The notes: generated by a model from the letters alone, not told the origin. Positions 7,529 to 14,725 are shown, counted from the first letter of the stretch. The stretch: 15,630 nt of DNA from Desulfacyla sp964522045 (GCA_964522045.1 CAZFSF010000063.1:1-15630); one strand, 5' to 3'. Numbers and translations: made by a program.

Positions 7529-8271
7529 GTATCCTTGAAACAAACGGTTTATGCCACGATTTCGGCGGACTGGATGTCCTCTTTGATGTCCAATTAGAGG
7601 TCAAGGAGGGCGAGCGGCACGCCCTTATCGGGCCCAATGGCGCGGGTAAGACCACGCTTTTCAACGTCATTACAGGGACCTATAAGCCGACCAGCGGTGA
7701 TGTCTTTTTCAAGGGGAAGAAAATAACGGGGTTTAAACCCCACCAATTAGTGCGGCTCGGTATGGGGCGTTCATTTCAGATCACAAGCACCTTTACCAGG
7801 TTGACGGCCTTTCAGAATATCCGTATGGGGATCCTTTCAAAAAGGGGGGTCCGGTTCAACCTTTTTCGAAAATTAGACAAGATGGGGGATATAACGGAAG
7901 AGACCGACCAGGTCCTCAAAAGGATAAACCTTGATGGAGAACGGGATATCCCGGCCAGTATGCTGTCATACGGCAAACATCGTTCTTTAGAGATCAGTAT
8001 GGCCTTGGCCTCCGACCCGGACCTGGTTATGCTTGACGAGCCCACTGCAGGGATGTCCAAGGACGAGACCCATTATGCAGTGGAGTTGATCAGGAAGATT
8101 ACAGAGGGTAAGACCGTTGTTATTATCGAGCATGATATGGATGTGGTTTTCTCCTTGGCAGACCGTATTACGGTGCTCCATTTAGGGCGGCTCCTCGCTA
8201 CAGGGACCCCTGATGAAGTCAGGGAGAATCAGGATGTCAAAAATGCCTACTTGGGCGAGATGGAGGAATAA
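7525..8271 (+). CDS. livG: Branched-chain amino acid-type ABC transporter ATPase LivG
   Basis: Cytoplasmic ATPase that energises import together with LivF. The 248 residues contain Walker A GPNGAGKTT (about residues 37-45), the Q-loop region GMGRSFQITSTFTRLTAFQN, an ABC signature in the form LSYGKHRSLEI, Walker B DLVMLDEPTAGM, and the switch histidine in VVIIEHDMDVV. LSYG rather than LSGG is usual in LivG proteins; the Lys after it is less common than Gln. The C-terminal VKNAYLGE is the typical LivG end. The start overlaps the livM stop (ATGA), and the livF start follows the stop by only 2 bases, so translation is probably coupled. Confidence 0.95.
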   Translation: MSILETNGLCHDFGGLDVLFDVQLEVKEGERHALIGPNGAGKTTLFNVITGTYKPTSGDVFFKGKKITGFKPHQLVRLGMGRSFQITSTFTRLTAFQNIRMGILSKRGVRFNLFRKLDKMGDITEETDQVLKRINLDGERDIPASMLSYGKHRSLEISMALASDPDLVMLDEPTAGMSKDETHYAVELIRKITEGKTVVIIEHDMDVVFSLADRITVLHLGRLLATGTPDEVRENQDVKNAYLGEMEE

Positions 8272-8273
8272 GG

Positions 8274-8990
8274 ATGCTTCTCGAAGTTGATCATCTCAAC
8301 ACCTATTATGGTGAGAGTCATGCCCTGCAGGATATGTCCCTGGCCGTTGACCAGGGTGATCTTGTGGCGCTTCTGGGTCGAAACGGCATGGGAAAGAGCA
8401 CAACCCTGAAGAGCATCATGGGTCTGGTCAGGCCGAGGTCGGGATCGGTCAGATATAAGGGCAGGGATCTGACGGGATGTCTGCCGCACAAGGTGGCCAG
8501 GGCCGGGATCGGTTATGTGCCTGAGGAGAGACGGATCTTTCCGAGGCTGACCCTGCTCGAAAACCTGATGATGGGAGTTAAGGCCGGACGGGTCGGCGAG
8601 GGTGGGAACGGCAACACCTGGACGCTCGAACGGATCTATGAACATTTCCCCTTTATGAAAGGCCACACCAGACAGAAAGGCGCCCATCTCTCGGGCGGCG
8701 AGCAGCAGATGTTAGCCATAGCCCGCACATTGATGGGCAACCCCGATCTCCTGCTCGTGGATGAACCCACAGAAGGATTGGCTCCCCTCATGGTCAAGGA
8801 GGTCCGAGATATCCTTGAAGACATCAACAAACTCGGGGTTTCAATCCTGTTTGTGGAGCATAACCTCAGAGTAGCCATGTCCCTCGCCCATCGTATTTAT
8901 CTGATGGGAAAGGCCTTTCTTGCCTTTTCAGGAAGCGTTGAAGAACTGGATGCCCAACCGGAGATCCGGGAGAAGTATTTGGAGGTGTAG
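8274..8990 (+). CDS. livF: Branched-chain amino acid-type ABC transporter ATPase LivF
   Basis: Second ATPase of the importer, 238 residues, normal for LivF. Motifs: HLNTYYGESHALQDMSLAVD at the N-terminus, Walker A GRNGMGKST, VPEERRIFPRLTLLENLMMG after the Q-loop, signature LSGGEQQML, Walker B LLLVDEPTEGLAP, and the switch histidine in ILFVEHNL. The final EIREKYLEV is characteristic of LivF. The ribosome-binding site (GGAGG) lies within the end of livG. With livH, livM and livG it makes a complete membrane and motor part of the importer; only the binding protein is damaged. Confidence 0.95.
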   Translation: MLLEVDHLNTYYGESHALQDMSLAVDQGDLVALLGRNGMGKSTTLKSIMGLVRPRSGSVRYKGRDLTGCLPHKVARAGIGYVPEERRIFPRLTLLENLMMGVKAGRVGEGGNGNTWTLERIYEHFPFMKGHTRQKGAHLSGGEQQMLAIARTLMGNPDLLLVDEPTEGLAPLMVKEVRDILEDINKLGVSILFVEHNLRVAMSLAHRIYLMGKAFLAFSGSVEELDAQPEIREKYLEV

Positions 8991-9002
8991 TGATTTTGGA
9001 TT

Positions 9003-9023
9003 GCGGAATGCGGAATGCGGAGT
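9003..9023 (+). repeat. Three 7-base tandem units (GCGGAAT, GCGGAAT, GCGGAGT)
   Basis: Short tandem repeat in the 101-base gap between livF and the molybdoenzyme gene. The last unit has one change. No gene or clear promoter is visible in this gap. Its meaning is unknown; it may be a dispersed intergenic repeat. Confidence 0.5.
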
Positions 9024-9091
9024 TGGTCCTGTCAATATCTATTGATCAAGCCAAGTTTTAAATTGTTTATCTCATATATTTGGAGAAAGCG

Positions 9092-11326
9092 ATGGAAGAC
9101 AATCTGAAAGAACGGCCTGGCCCGAATATCAGCGGCGGAGAGGTGAGAATTGTCCGGACCACATCCACCTTCGACTGTGGCGGCAGATGTCCCCTCAGAC
9201 TGCACGTTAAAGATAACAAAATTATCCGGGTGGAGGGTGATGATTTCTCCGAGCCCGGTCAACTCAGGACCTGCCTCAGGTGCCGGGCCTACCGCCAGAT
9301 GGTTCACCACCCGGAGCGGCTTATGTATCCCCAAAAAAGGACGGGCGCCAGGGGTGAGGGAAAGTTCGAGCGGATTTCCTGGGACGAGGCCTATGACACA
9401 TTGGCCGGTGAGCTAATAAGGGTAAAGGAGACCTATGGGAACCGGGGGATCTTTCTTGCCACCGGCGGTGGCTACTTGGCCAGTCTTCATAACGCGGGGT
9501 TTGCCGCATCCCGGCTCCTGACCCAGTTCGGAGGGTTTGTAACGCACTACGGAAACATCTCTTCCGAGGGAGCGGTCTGGGCCTCACTGGTCCAGTACGG
9601 CTCGGTCATGGTCGGTCACAGCAGGGAGGACATGCTCAACTCAAAGCTGATCATCCTTTGGGGCTGGGACCCTGCGCGGATGATCTCCGGCACCAACACC
9701 ATGTATCATCTGATCAAGGCCAAGGAGAATGGCGCCAGGATCGTCGCAATAGATCCGAGGTATCACGACACTGCGGCAACAGTGGCTGATGAATGGATCC
9801 CCATCTTCCCGGGGACGGATACGGCCATGATGGCGGCAATGGCCAACGTGATGATCCGGGAGAATCTCTACGACCAGGCCTTTCTCGATAAATACACAGT
9901 AGGGTTCGACAAATTCGAGCAATATGTCATGGGCCGGGAGGACGGTGTGGAAAAGACCCCTGCCTGGGCCTCCGAAATCTCGGGTGTGGACGCGTCTACC
10001 ATTGAGCGGCTGGCCCGGGTCTACGCCACTACCCGGCCTGCAGCGCTGATGGACTGCCAGGGTCCGGCGCGAAGTGCCATGGGCGAGCAGTATAACCGGT
10101 GCGCAATGACACTGTGTGCCATGACCGGAAACGTGGGACGGCAAGGCGGCAGTGCGGGGGGCGGTCTGATGGGTATCCCGGTGGGTCATATGTTTCGCAT
10201 GTCTGCCATACCACCCGGGAAGAACCCCTTTGAACTGGATGGGCCCAACGTTAAGGGGACTCTCGACATTGGCATCAGGGTTGTTAAACGGGTACACATA
10301 AACAAGATCTTTGACGCCATCCTCAAAGGCAAAGAGGGGGGCTATCCTTCGGACATCAAAATGATGTGGTCCATGTGTAATAACTATTTGAATCAGACAG
10401 GCAACAGCAACAAGGCAGCGCGGGCCCTTAAAAAGCTTGAGTTCTTTGCCGTCAACGAACTGTTCATGACCCCACAGGCAAAGTACGCCGATCTGGTCCT
10501 GCCGGTGACCAGTGCGGCCGAAAGGAGCGACTTGACCCGCCCGTGGCCCTCGGGCCCCTACTACACGTTTGTCAACCGTGCCATCGAACCATTAGGCGAG
10601 TGCAAGTCTGATTTTGATATTATAAGCGACCTGGCAGAGCGGCTCGGGATTAAAGATTTCAACCCCTATTCTGAAGATGAATGGCTCAGGATGTTTGTGG
10701 AGAAGAATCCGGAGACAGGACCCCAGATTACAGACTATGAGAAGTTCAAGAGGGAGGGGATTCATCGAGTGAGTCTCCCTGAACCTATCGTAGCTTTCAG
10801 GGAGCAGATAGAGGATATTGAAAATAAGCCTTTTCTCACACCATCGGGCAGGATCGAGATATTTTCCCAGCGCGCAGCAAATCTGAATAATCCTCTCTGT
10901 CCACCTATCCCCATGTACATGAGTACCCCTGAGGACCGCAAGGATTCCCTGTTCGAGAAGTATCCACTTCAACTCCTCACCCCTCATCCTAAAAATAGGG
11001 TGCACTCTGATCTGTACAAAGTGGAATGGCTGAGGGAGGTGGAACCTCACCGGGTTTGGATCAACCCGGTTGACGCGGAAGCACGGGGGATCAGGGATGG
11101 GGACGAGGTCTATGTATTCAATGGCCGCGGCAAGGTGGCCATTACCGCCTGGGTCACGGAGAGAATCATTCCGGGGGTGATTTCCATCTTTGAGGGCGCC
11201 TGGTATGATCCGGACGAAAACGGGATCGACCGCGGTGGTTGCGCCAATACGCTGACCAAAGACGCGTACTCGGGTGGGGGCGCTGCTGTTATGAACACAT
11301 GCCTTGTTGAAGTAGTGAAGGCTTAA
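9092..11326 (+). CDS. DMSO reductase-family molybdopterin oxidoreductase, catalytic subunit (DmsA-like, no Tat signal)
   Basis: Large subunit of a Mo/W-bisPGD enzyme, 744 residues. Strong DmsA-like stretches: CGGRCPLRLHVKD, RTGARGEGKFERISWDEAYD (84-103), HYGNIS (152-157) where Ser157 aligns with the metal-ligand serine of DmsA, FFAVNELFMTPQAKYADLVL, and the C-terminal cofactor-binding domain with VWINPVDAEARGI and FEGAWYDPDENGIDRGGCAN. The Fe-S motif is Ser25, Cys29, Cys33, Cys61, Cys64; DmsA has a first Cys where Ser25 (TCC, 9164-9166) lies. There is no twin-arginine signal or hydrophobic leader, so it should act in the cytoplasm, unlike DmsA. ATG 9092 is preferred over TTG 9080 because GGAG at 9082-9085 is correctly spaced for it. 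The Fe-S partner gene follows by 14 bases. The substrate is unknown; cytoplasmic family precedents include acetylene hydratase and pyrogallol transhydroxylase, but similarity is greater to DmsA. Confidence 0.9.
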   Translation: MEDNLKERPGPNISGGEVRIVRTTSTFDCGGRCPLRLHVKDNKIIRVEGDDFSEPGQLRTCLRCRAYRQMVHHPERLMYPQKRTGARGEGKFERISWDEAYDTLAGELIRVKETYGNRGIFLATGGGYLASLHNAGFAASRLLTQFGGFVTHYGNISSEGAVWASLVQYGSVMVGHSREDMLNSKLIILWGWDPARMISGTNTMYHLIKAKENGARIVAIDPRYHDTAATVADEWIPIFPGTDTAMMAAMANVMIRENLYDQAFLDKYTVGFDKFEQYVMGREDGVEKTPAWASEISGVDASTIERLARVYATTRPAALMDCQGPARSAMGEQYNRCAMTLCAMTGNVGRQGGSAGGGLMGIPVGHMFRMSAIPPGKNPFELDGPNVKGTLDIGIRVVKRVHINKIFDAILKGKEGGYPSDIKMMWSMCNNYLNQTGNSNKAARALKKLEFFAVNELFMTPQAKYADLVLPVTSAAERSDLTRPWPSGPYYTFVNRAIEPLGECKSDFDIISDLAERLGIKDFNPYSEDEWLRMFVEKNPETGPQITDYEKFKREGIHRVSLPEPIVAFREQIEDIENKPFLTPSGRIEIFSQRAANLNNPLCPPIPMYMSTPEDRKDSLFEKYPLQLLTPHPKNRVHSDLYKVEWLREVEPHRVWINPVDAEARGIRDGDEVYVFNGRGKVAITAWVTERIIPGVISIFEGAWYDPDENGIDRGGCANTLTKDAYSGGGAAVMNTCLVEVVKA

Positions 11327-11340
11327 AGGAGGGCTATATC

Positions 11341-11907
11341 GTGCAGATCGGTTTTTACTTCGACCAGACCCGTTGCACCGGATGCAGTGCCTGCAGAGTC
11401 GCCTGCAAGGACTGGCACGACATACCTGCAGGACCTGAGAACTGGATGCGCGTCATATACACCGAGAAAGGGAAGTTTCCTGATCCCTCTGTGAGTTACA
11501 TGATTGCACCCTGCTGGCACTGCACTGACCCGGTGTGCGTACCGGCCTGTCCTGCAGGCGCCATAATAAAAAGGAAAGAAGACGGAATCGTTTTTGTAGA
11601 TAGCGATGCCTGCCTTGGTAATGATGAGTGTGACGAGAAATGCCTCAAGGCCTGCCCCTACAACGCCCCCCAGTTTGGTCCTGAAAAGGGGGCCGGGATG
11701 CGAAAGTGTAACTATTGTCTGGACCGCTTCGCGGAAGGAAAGCTTCCCAACTGTGTCGAGGCCTGTCCGGTCAGGGCATTGGATGCCGGGCCGCTTCGCG
11801 AACTGGAAGATAAGTACGGCAAATCGAGGGAGGCTGAAGGTTTTAAATATTCCCAAAGGACCAAACCGGCTGTGGTCATTAAACCCAAGGAGCGTAATCG
11901 TATTTGA
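11341..11907 (+). CDS. Ferredoxin-type 4x[4Fe-4S] electron-transfer subunit (DmsB-like)
   Basis: Partner of the preceding molybdenum subunit that carries electrons through four Fe-S clusters. The 188 residues contain four cysteine groups: C12-C15-C18-C22 (CTGCSACRVAC), C58-C61-C66-C70 (CWHCTDPVCVPAC), C91-C97-C101-C105 (CLGNDECDEKCLKAC) and C123-C126-C138-C142. The order, the FDQTRCTGC start and the TKPAVVIKP end match DmsB, which is about 205 residues. The third group is unusual, with spacing C-x5-C-x3-C-x3-C instead of C-x2-C-x2-C-x3-C. The start is GTG 11341, supported by AGGAGG a few bases upstream. No DmsC-like membrane anchor follows, so electrons probably go to or come from a soluble carrier. 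It may act in the cytoplasm, since no signal is present in either subunit. Confidence 0.9.
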   Translation: MQIGFYFDQTRCTGCSACRVACKDWHDIPAGPENWMRVIYTEKGKFPDPSVSYMIAPCWHCTDPVCVPACPAGAIIKRKEDGIVFVDSDACLGNDECDEKCLKACPYNAPQFGPEKGAGMRKCNYCLDRFAEGKLPNCVEACPVRALDAGPLRELEDKYGKSREAEGFKYSQRTKPAVVIKPKERNRI

Positions 11908-11950
11908 TCGGCTTTTCGGATGATGTACAATAGTTTTTCAATTTTTTTAG

Positions 11951-12006
11951 TTCTTTGCGCTTTGGCGTCTTTGCGCGAGGTGTCTTTGGTTTCGGCTTTT
12001 CCGCAT
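11951..12006 (+). repeat. Dispersed intergenic repeat, copy 2 (TTTGCG-rich)
   Basis: TTCTTTGCGCTTTGGCGTCT, TTGCGCGAGGTGTCTTT and CGGCTTTTCCGC parallel, in order, the elements of the copy at 5562-5640, but more diverged and without the CCGCC/GGCGG hairpin. It fills the 132-base gap between the Fe-S subunit gene and the 3-hydroxyacyl-CoA dehydrogenase gene, about 30 bases upstream of the latter's ribosome-binding site. Confidence 0.55.
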
Positions 12007-12039
12007 TAATCTACAGAAAATAAAGAAAGGAGTAAAGAG

Positions 12040-12912
12040 ATGAACATTGATGATATAAAAACCATTGGCGTTGTGGGGGCCGGGAATATGGGGCACCAGA
12101 TTGTTACCCTGTGTGCCATCCACGGCTATAAGAGCATCTGCACGGACAGCGATGCGGCCACACTGAAAAAGGCCGAGGCCTTTGTTGACCGGTATCTGCC
12201 CGGGCGTGTGGAAAAGGAGAGGTTGACTGCAGAGCAGGCTGAACAGGCGCGTAAAAACCTGACCTTCACTTCAAGCCTGGAGGAAACGGTCAAAGAGGCC
12301 GACTATGTTATCGAAGCGGTCATTGAAGTTGTTGATGTCAAGAGAAAGCTCTTTGCAGATCTTGACAGAATCGCGCCTCCACATGCAATCCTGGCCACCA
12401 ACAGCTCTGCCATTGTCAGTTCCCGGATTGCGGATGCGACCGCCCGGCCCGAAAAAGTTGTCAATGTCCACTTCTTTAATCCGGCCCTGGTCATGAAGCT
12501 TGTGGAGGTGGTGCAGGGTCCACATGTGTCGGATGAAACCGCACAGATTTCGATGGATCTATGCAAAAGACTGAACAAGGTGTCTGTGCATGTCAAAAAG
12601 GAGGTGGAGGGGTTTCTCTTAAACCGAATATTTGGTGCCATTATTCGTGAAGCGCAATGGCTTTTAGAGATGGGTGTGGCTTCATACGAAGATATTGACA
12701 AGGCCTGTGTCTATGGCGCCGGTCATCCAATGGGGCCGTTTCGTCTCCAGGACCTGACAGGGATCGATCTGGGCTATACCATGGATATGGAGGCCTTTAA
12801 GGCTTCCGGTGACCGTTCGTTGCTTCCCCATCCCAGGCTCGTGGAGCATTACATGAGGGGCGAATATGGGGAGAAGACGGGAAAGGGTTGGTACGACTAC
12901 TCGGAAGAATAG
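12040..12912 (+). CDS. hbd: 3-hydroxyacyl-CoA (3-hydroxybutyryl-CoA) dehydrogenase
   Basis: NAD(P)-dependent oxidation of (S)-3-hydroxyacyl-CoA to 3-oxoacyl-CoA, or the reverse. At 290 residues it is a normal stand-alone enzyme of the HBD/PaaH type. Residues 9-18 give the dinucleotide-binding glycine motif (IGVVGAGNMG). Catalytic residues are in place: Ser in NSS (121-123), His144 in HFFNP, Glu156 in KLVEVV and Asn195 in LLNR. The C-terminal domain ends with the family's GEKTGKGWYDY. GAGNMG replaces the more usual GAGTMG, and CTDSD follows the second strand. An AGGAG ribosome-binding site supports ATG 12040. It is followed by a MaoC-type hydratase gene after a hairpin-forming spacer. It is the second 3-hydroxyacyl-CoA dehydrogenase in the window; true chain-length or substituent preference is unknown. 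Confidence 0.93.
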   Translation: MNIDDIKTIGVVGAGNMGHQIVTLCAIHGYKSICTDSDAATLKKAEAFVDRYLPGRVEKERLTAEQAEQARKNLTFTSSLEETVKEADYVIEAVIEVVDVKRKLFADLDRIAPPHAILATNSSAIVSSRIADATARPEKVVNVHFFNPALVMKLVEVVQGPHVSDETAQISMDLCKRLNKVSVHVKKEVEGFLLNRIFGAIIREAQWLLEMGVASYEDIDKACVYGAGHPMGPFRLQDLTGIDLGYTMDMEAFKASGDRSLLPHPRLVEHYMRGEYGEKTGKGWYDYSEE

Positions 12913-12921
12913 TTAGTGCCT

Positions 12922-12946
12922 GAACGAAAAATCATAGTTTTCGTTC
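12922..12946 (+). other. Inverted repeat between the dehydrogenase and MaoC genes
   Basis: GAACGAAAA (12922-12930) and TTTTCGTTC (12938-12946) form a perfect 9-base stem around a 7-base loop, extendable by a wobble and a C-G pair. It lies 9 bases after the dehydrogenase stop and about 10 bases before the MaoC ribosome-binding site. It could be an intercistronic mRNA hairpin or a protein-binding palindrome. The stem is A+T-rich, so a weak terminator function cannot be excluded. Confidence 0.5.
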
Positions 12947-12970
12947 GGAAACTGCTTAAGGAGATTGAGT

Positions 12971-13813
12971 ATGCCTGAAGTAGACCTTGGCGTTATCGGT
13001 AGGAAGAGCGAGCCGGTCGTTTTTGAATATACCTGGAGAGACGTGGCCCTCTATGCCTTGGGCGTGGGTGCGTCCGCCGCCGAACTCTCCTTTGTGTATG
13101 AAAACGCTCCTGGTGGGATAAAGGTATTGCCGAGCTTCTGTGTGGTACCGGCTATCAGGGCCTTTCCATACGTGGGGGAGGATATTGAATGGTCCCGGAT
13201 GCTCCACGGCGAGCAGACCATCCGTCTTTCCCGGCCTTTTCCCCCTGAAGGGAGATTAATTCAGGTGGGTGAAGTAACGGATATCTACGACAAGGGAAAA
13301 GGCGCTGTTTTTCATATCCATGTTACAGGTCGTACCGAGGACGGAAATCATCTTTACGATGCCAACTGGGCGATATTCTACCTTGGCGGAGGTGGCTTTG
13401 GCGGAGATCCGGGACCAAAGGCGGAACCCTTGGACCCCCCTGAAGGTGTTGAACCGGACCTCACCCTCTCTGTTAAGGTTGCCGAAAACCAGGCCGTCCT
13501 GTATCGACTCAGTGGTGATCTGAACCCTCTGCACTTAGACCCGGAAGCAGCCGGGCGAGGTGGGTTTGACCGTCCGATTCTCCACGGCCTCTGCACCTAC
13601 GGCTTTGCAGTTCGGGCAATCGTAAACGGCGTATTGAGCGGTGACGTGGGTCACTTCAGGAGCTTTACGGCGCGCTTTTCCAATGTTGTCTACCCGGGGG
13701 ATACCCTGACTACACAGTGTTGGGTCGACAAGGGGCGGTGCCTGGTGAGGGTGAACACCGACCGGGGCGTAGCTCTCAAGAACGCCGTCTGTGAATTCGC
13801 AGAAAGTGAATAG
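12971..13813 (+). CDS. MaoC-family 2-enoyl-CoA hydratase (double hotdog, hydratase 2-like)
   Basis: Probably adds water to an enoyl-CoA thioester, or removes it from a hydroxyacyl-CoA. The 280 residues fit a double-hotdog protein: an N-terminal hotdog without catalytic residues (about 1-140), a Gly/Pro-rich linker (139-160), and a catalytic C-terminal hotdog. The hydratase 2 motif is complete: YRLSGDLNPLHLDPEAA (178-194) with Asp183, Asn185 and His188, followed by FDRPILHGLCTYG. Known eukaryotic and bacterial hydratase 2 enzymes are specific for (R)-3-hydroxyacyl-CoA. ATG 12971 was chosen because AAGGAG (12958-12963) lies 7 bases upstream; an in-frame TTG at 12965 would leave almost no spacing. 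It is downstream of a dehydrogenase normally specific for the (S) isomer, so the two may not act in sequence on the same intermediate. Confidence 0.88.
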   Translation: MPEVDLGVIGRKSEPVVFEYTWRDVALYALGVGASAAELSFVYENAPGGIKVLPSFCVVPAIRAFPYVGEDIEWSRMLHGEQTIRLSRPFPPEGRLIQVGEVTDIYDKGKGAVFHIHVTGRTEDGNHLYDANWAIFYLGGGGFGGDPGPKAEPLDPPEGVEPDLTLSVKVAENQAVLYRLSGDLNPLHLDPEAAGRGGFDRPILHGLCTYGFAVRAIVNGVLSGDVGHFRSFTARFSNVVYPGDTLTTQCWVDKGRCLVRVNTDRGVALKNAVCEFAESE

Positions 13814-13908
13814 GGGTACAGAACAATCCGCGAAAAGCCAAAGTGAGACAGCCCATGACAGAAGAGATAGCCTTAGGATGATGCGGAGAGGGCCGTCTTT
13901 CTTTTTTC

Positions 13909-13938
13909 TTGACAGCGAGTAAATGATCTCTGTATACG
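13909..13938 (+). promoter_or_regulatory. Promoter upstream of the TetR gene
   Basis: A perfect -35 TTGACA (13909-13914) is followed after 18 bases by TATACG (13933-13938) as -10. Transcription would start near 13945, inside the palindrome described next, as in a self-repressing regulator. The 270 bases between the MaoC gene and the TetR gene (13814-14083) hold no other gene that I can support. Confidence 0.6.
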
Positions 13939-13943
13939 GTTAA

Positions 13944-13966
13944 TTAGCGGCCGTTAACTGACGTCA
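13944..13966. promoter_or_regulatory. Candidate TetR operator: two adjacent palindromes
   Basis: TTAGCGGCCGTTAA (13944-13957) is a palindrome with a single mismatched pair. TGACGTCA (13959-13966) is a perfect 8-base palindrome one base further on. They overlap the predicted transcription start and lie about 120 bases upstream of the TetR-family coding sequence, an arrangement that suits autoregulation. Which of the two, if either, is bound is unknown. Confidence 0.5.
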
Positions 13967-14083
13967 ACAGCCATTCACAAACTGATTGCCTCCGCCCTTG
14001 GACAAAGGCATTCTTTTTTTACAAGAATTCTTGATGACCAGGCACTAAGATTTCCCTTGCAAAGAGAAAACATCGGAGTCCAG

Positions 14084-14680
14084 ATGCCAAAAAAGACCCC
14101 ATATAGAAAAATATTGGATAAGGCGAGGACGCTTTTCTGGAGAAAAGGGTATAACTCAACAAGCATGCGGGATATAGCAGCCGCTTACGGCTGCAAACCC
14201 GCAAATATCTACAACTTCTTTCCCAACAAAGAAGAAATCCTCTTTGAGGTGCTTCGGGAAGAGATGGAGCAGATAATTGAGCCCATCAAGCACTTAGAGG
14301 AAGACGATGGCACCACCCCCGAAGAGCAGTTGCGATTACTAATTATCAGTCACTTAAAACTGACGTTGAGTTACCGGCGATCAGCCAAGCTCCTTTTTGA
14401 TGTTGCCTTAGACAACCTCTCACGGGCCAAACGGAAAAAAATTGTCGGTCTGCGGAATACCTATGACCGGATTATTCGAAAAGTCATCAGAAGGGGTATT
14501 GACAGCGGCAGTTTCCGGGGGGTGGATGAGAAATTGGCTGGGGCTATGATCGCGTCCATGATTACCCGAACAAGGCTCTGGTTCCACCCCAAGAAAGGAG
14601 TGTCGGTAGAGGGGCTGGCAGATTTCATCTTTGAGTTTGTCATTAAGGGTCTCAGGACTGAAGAAACAGAGACAGGCTGA
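14084..14680 (+). CDS. TetR-family transcriptional regulator
   Basis: Dimeric repressor, 198 residues, the usual TetR size. The N-terminal helix-turn-helix is clear: ILDKARTLFWRKGYNSTSMR, DIAAAYGCKPANIYNFFPNK, EEILFEVL (about residues 10-57). The ligand-binding domain (60-198) has no recognisable motif, which is normal. In overall pattern it resembles regulators of fatty acid or acyl-CoA metabolism. ATG 14084 was chosen because GGAG (14075-14078) lies 5 bases upstream; an in-frame TTG at 14057 lacks a ribosome-binding site. It precedes an acyl-CoA synthetase gene on the same strand by 120 bases, which it probably controls together with itself. The ligand is most likely an acyl-CoA, but this is inference from context. 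Confidence 0.9.
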   Translation: MPKKTPYRKILDKARTLFWRKGYNSTSMRDIAAAYGCKPANIYNFFPNKEEILFEVLREEMEQIIEPIKHLEEDDGTTPEEQLRLLIISHLKLTLSYRRSAKLLFDVALDNLSRAKRKKIVGLRNTYDRIIRKVIRRGIDSGSFRGVDEKLAGAMIASMITRTRLWFHPKKGVSVEGLADFIFEFVIKGLRTEETETG

Positions 14681-14725
14681 AAAGTGCCCGCATTAGAGCA
14701 TAATCGGTCACAGGTTCAGAGGTTC

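Noticed and set aside
9641..10297. Minus-strand open frame of 218 codons inside the molybdenum subunit gene
   Set aside because: Shadow of a strongly conserved coding region on the plus strand; composition is His/Pro/Arg-rich with no domain.
9092..11326. Reading the molybdenum subunit as an acetylene hydratase or a pyrogallol transhydroxylase
   Set aside because: These are cytoplasmic precedents, but the conserved blocks (for example GARGEGKFERISW and EGAWYDPD) are DmsA-like, and a four-cluster partner argues for a redox enzyme rather than a hydratase.
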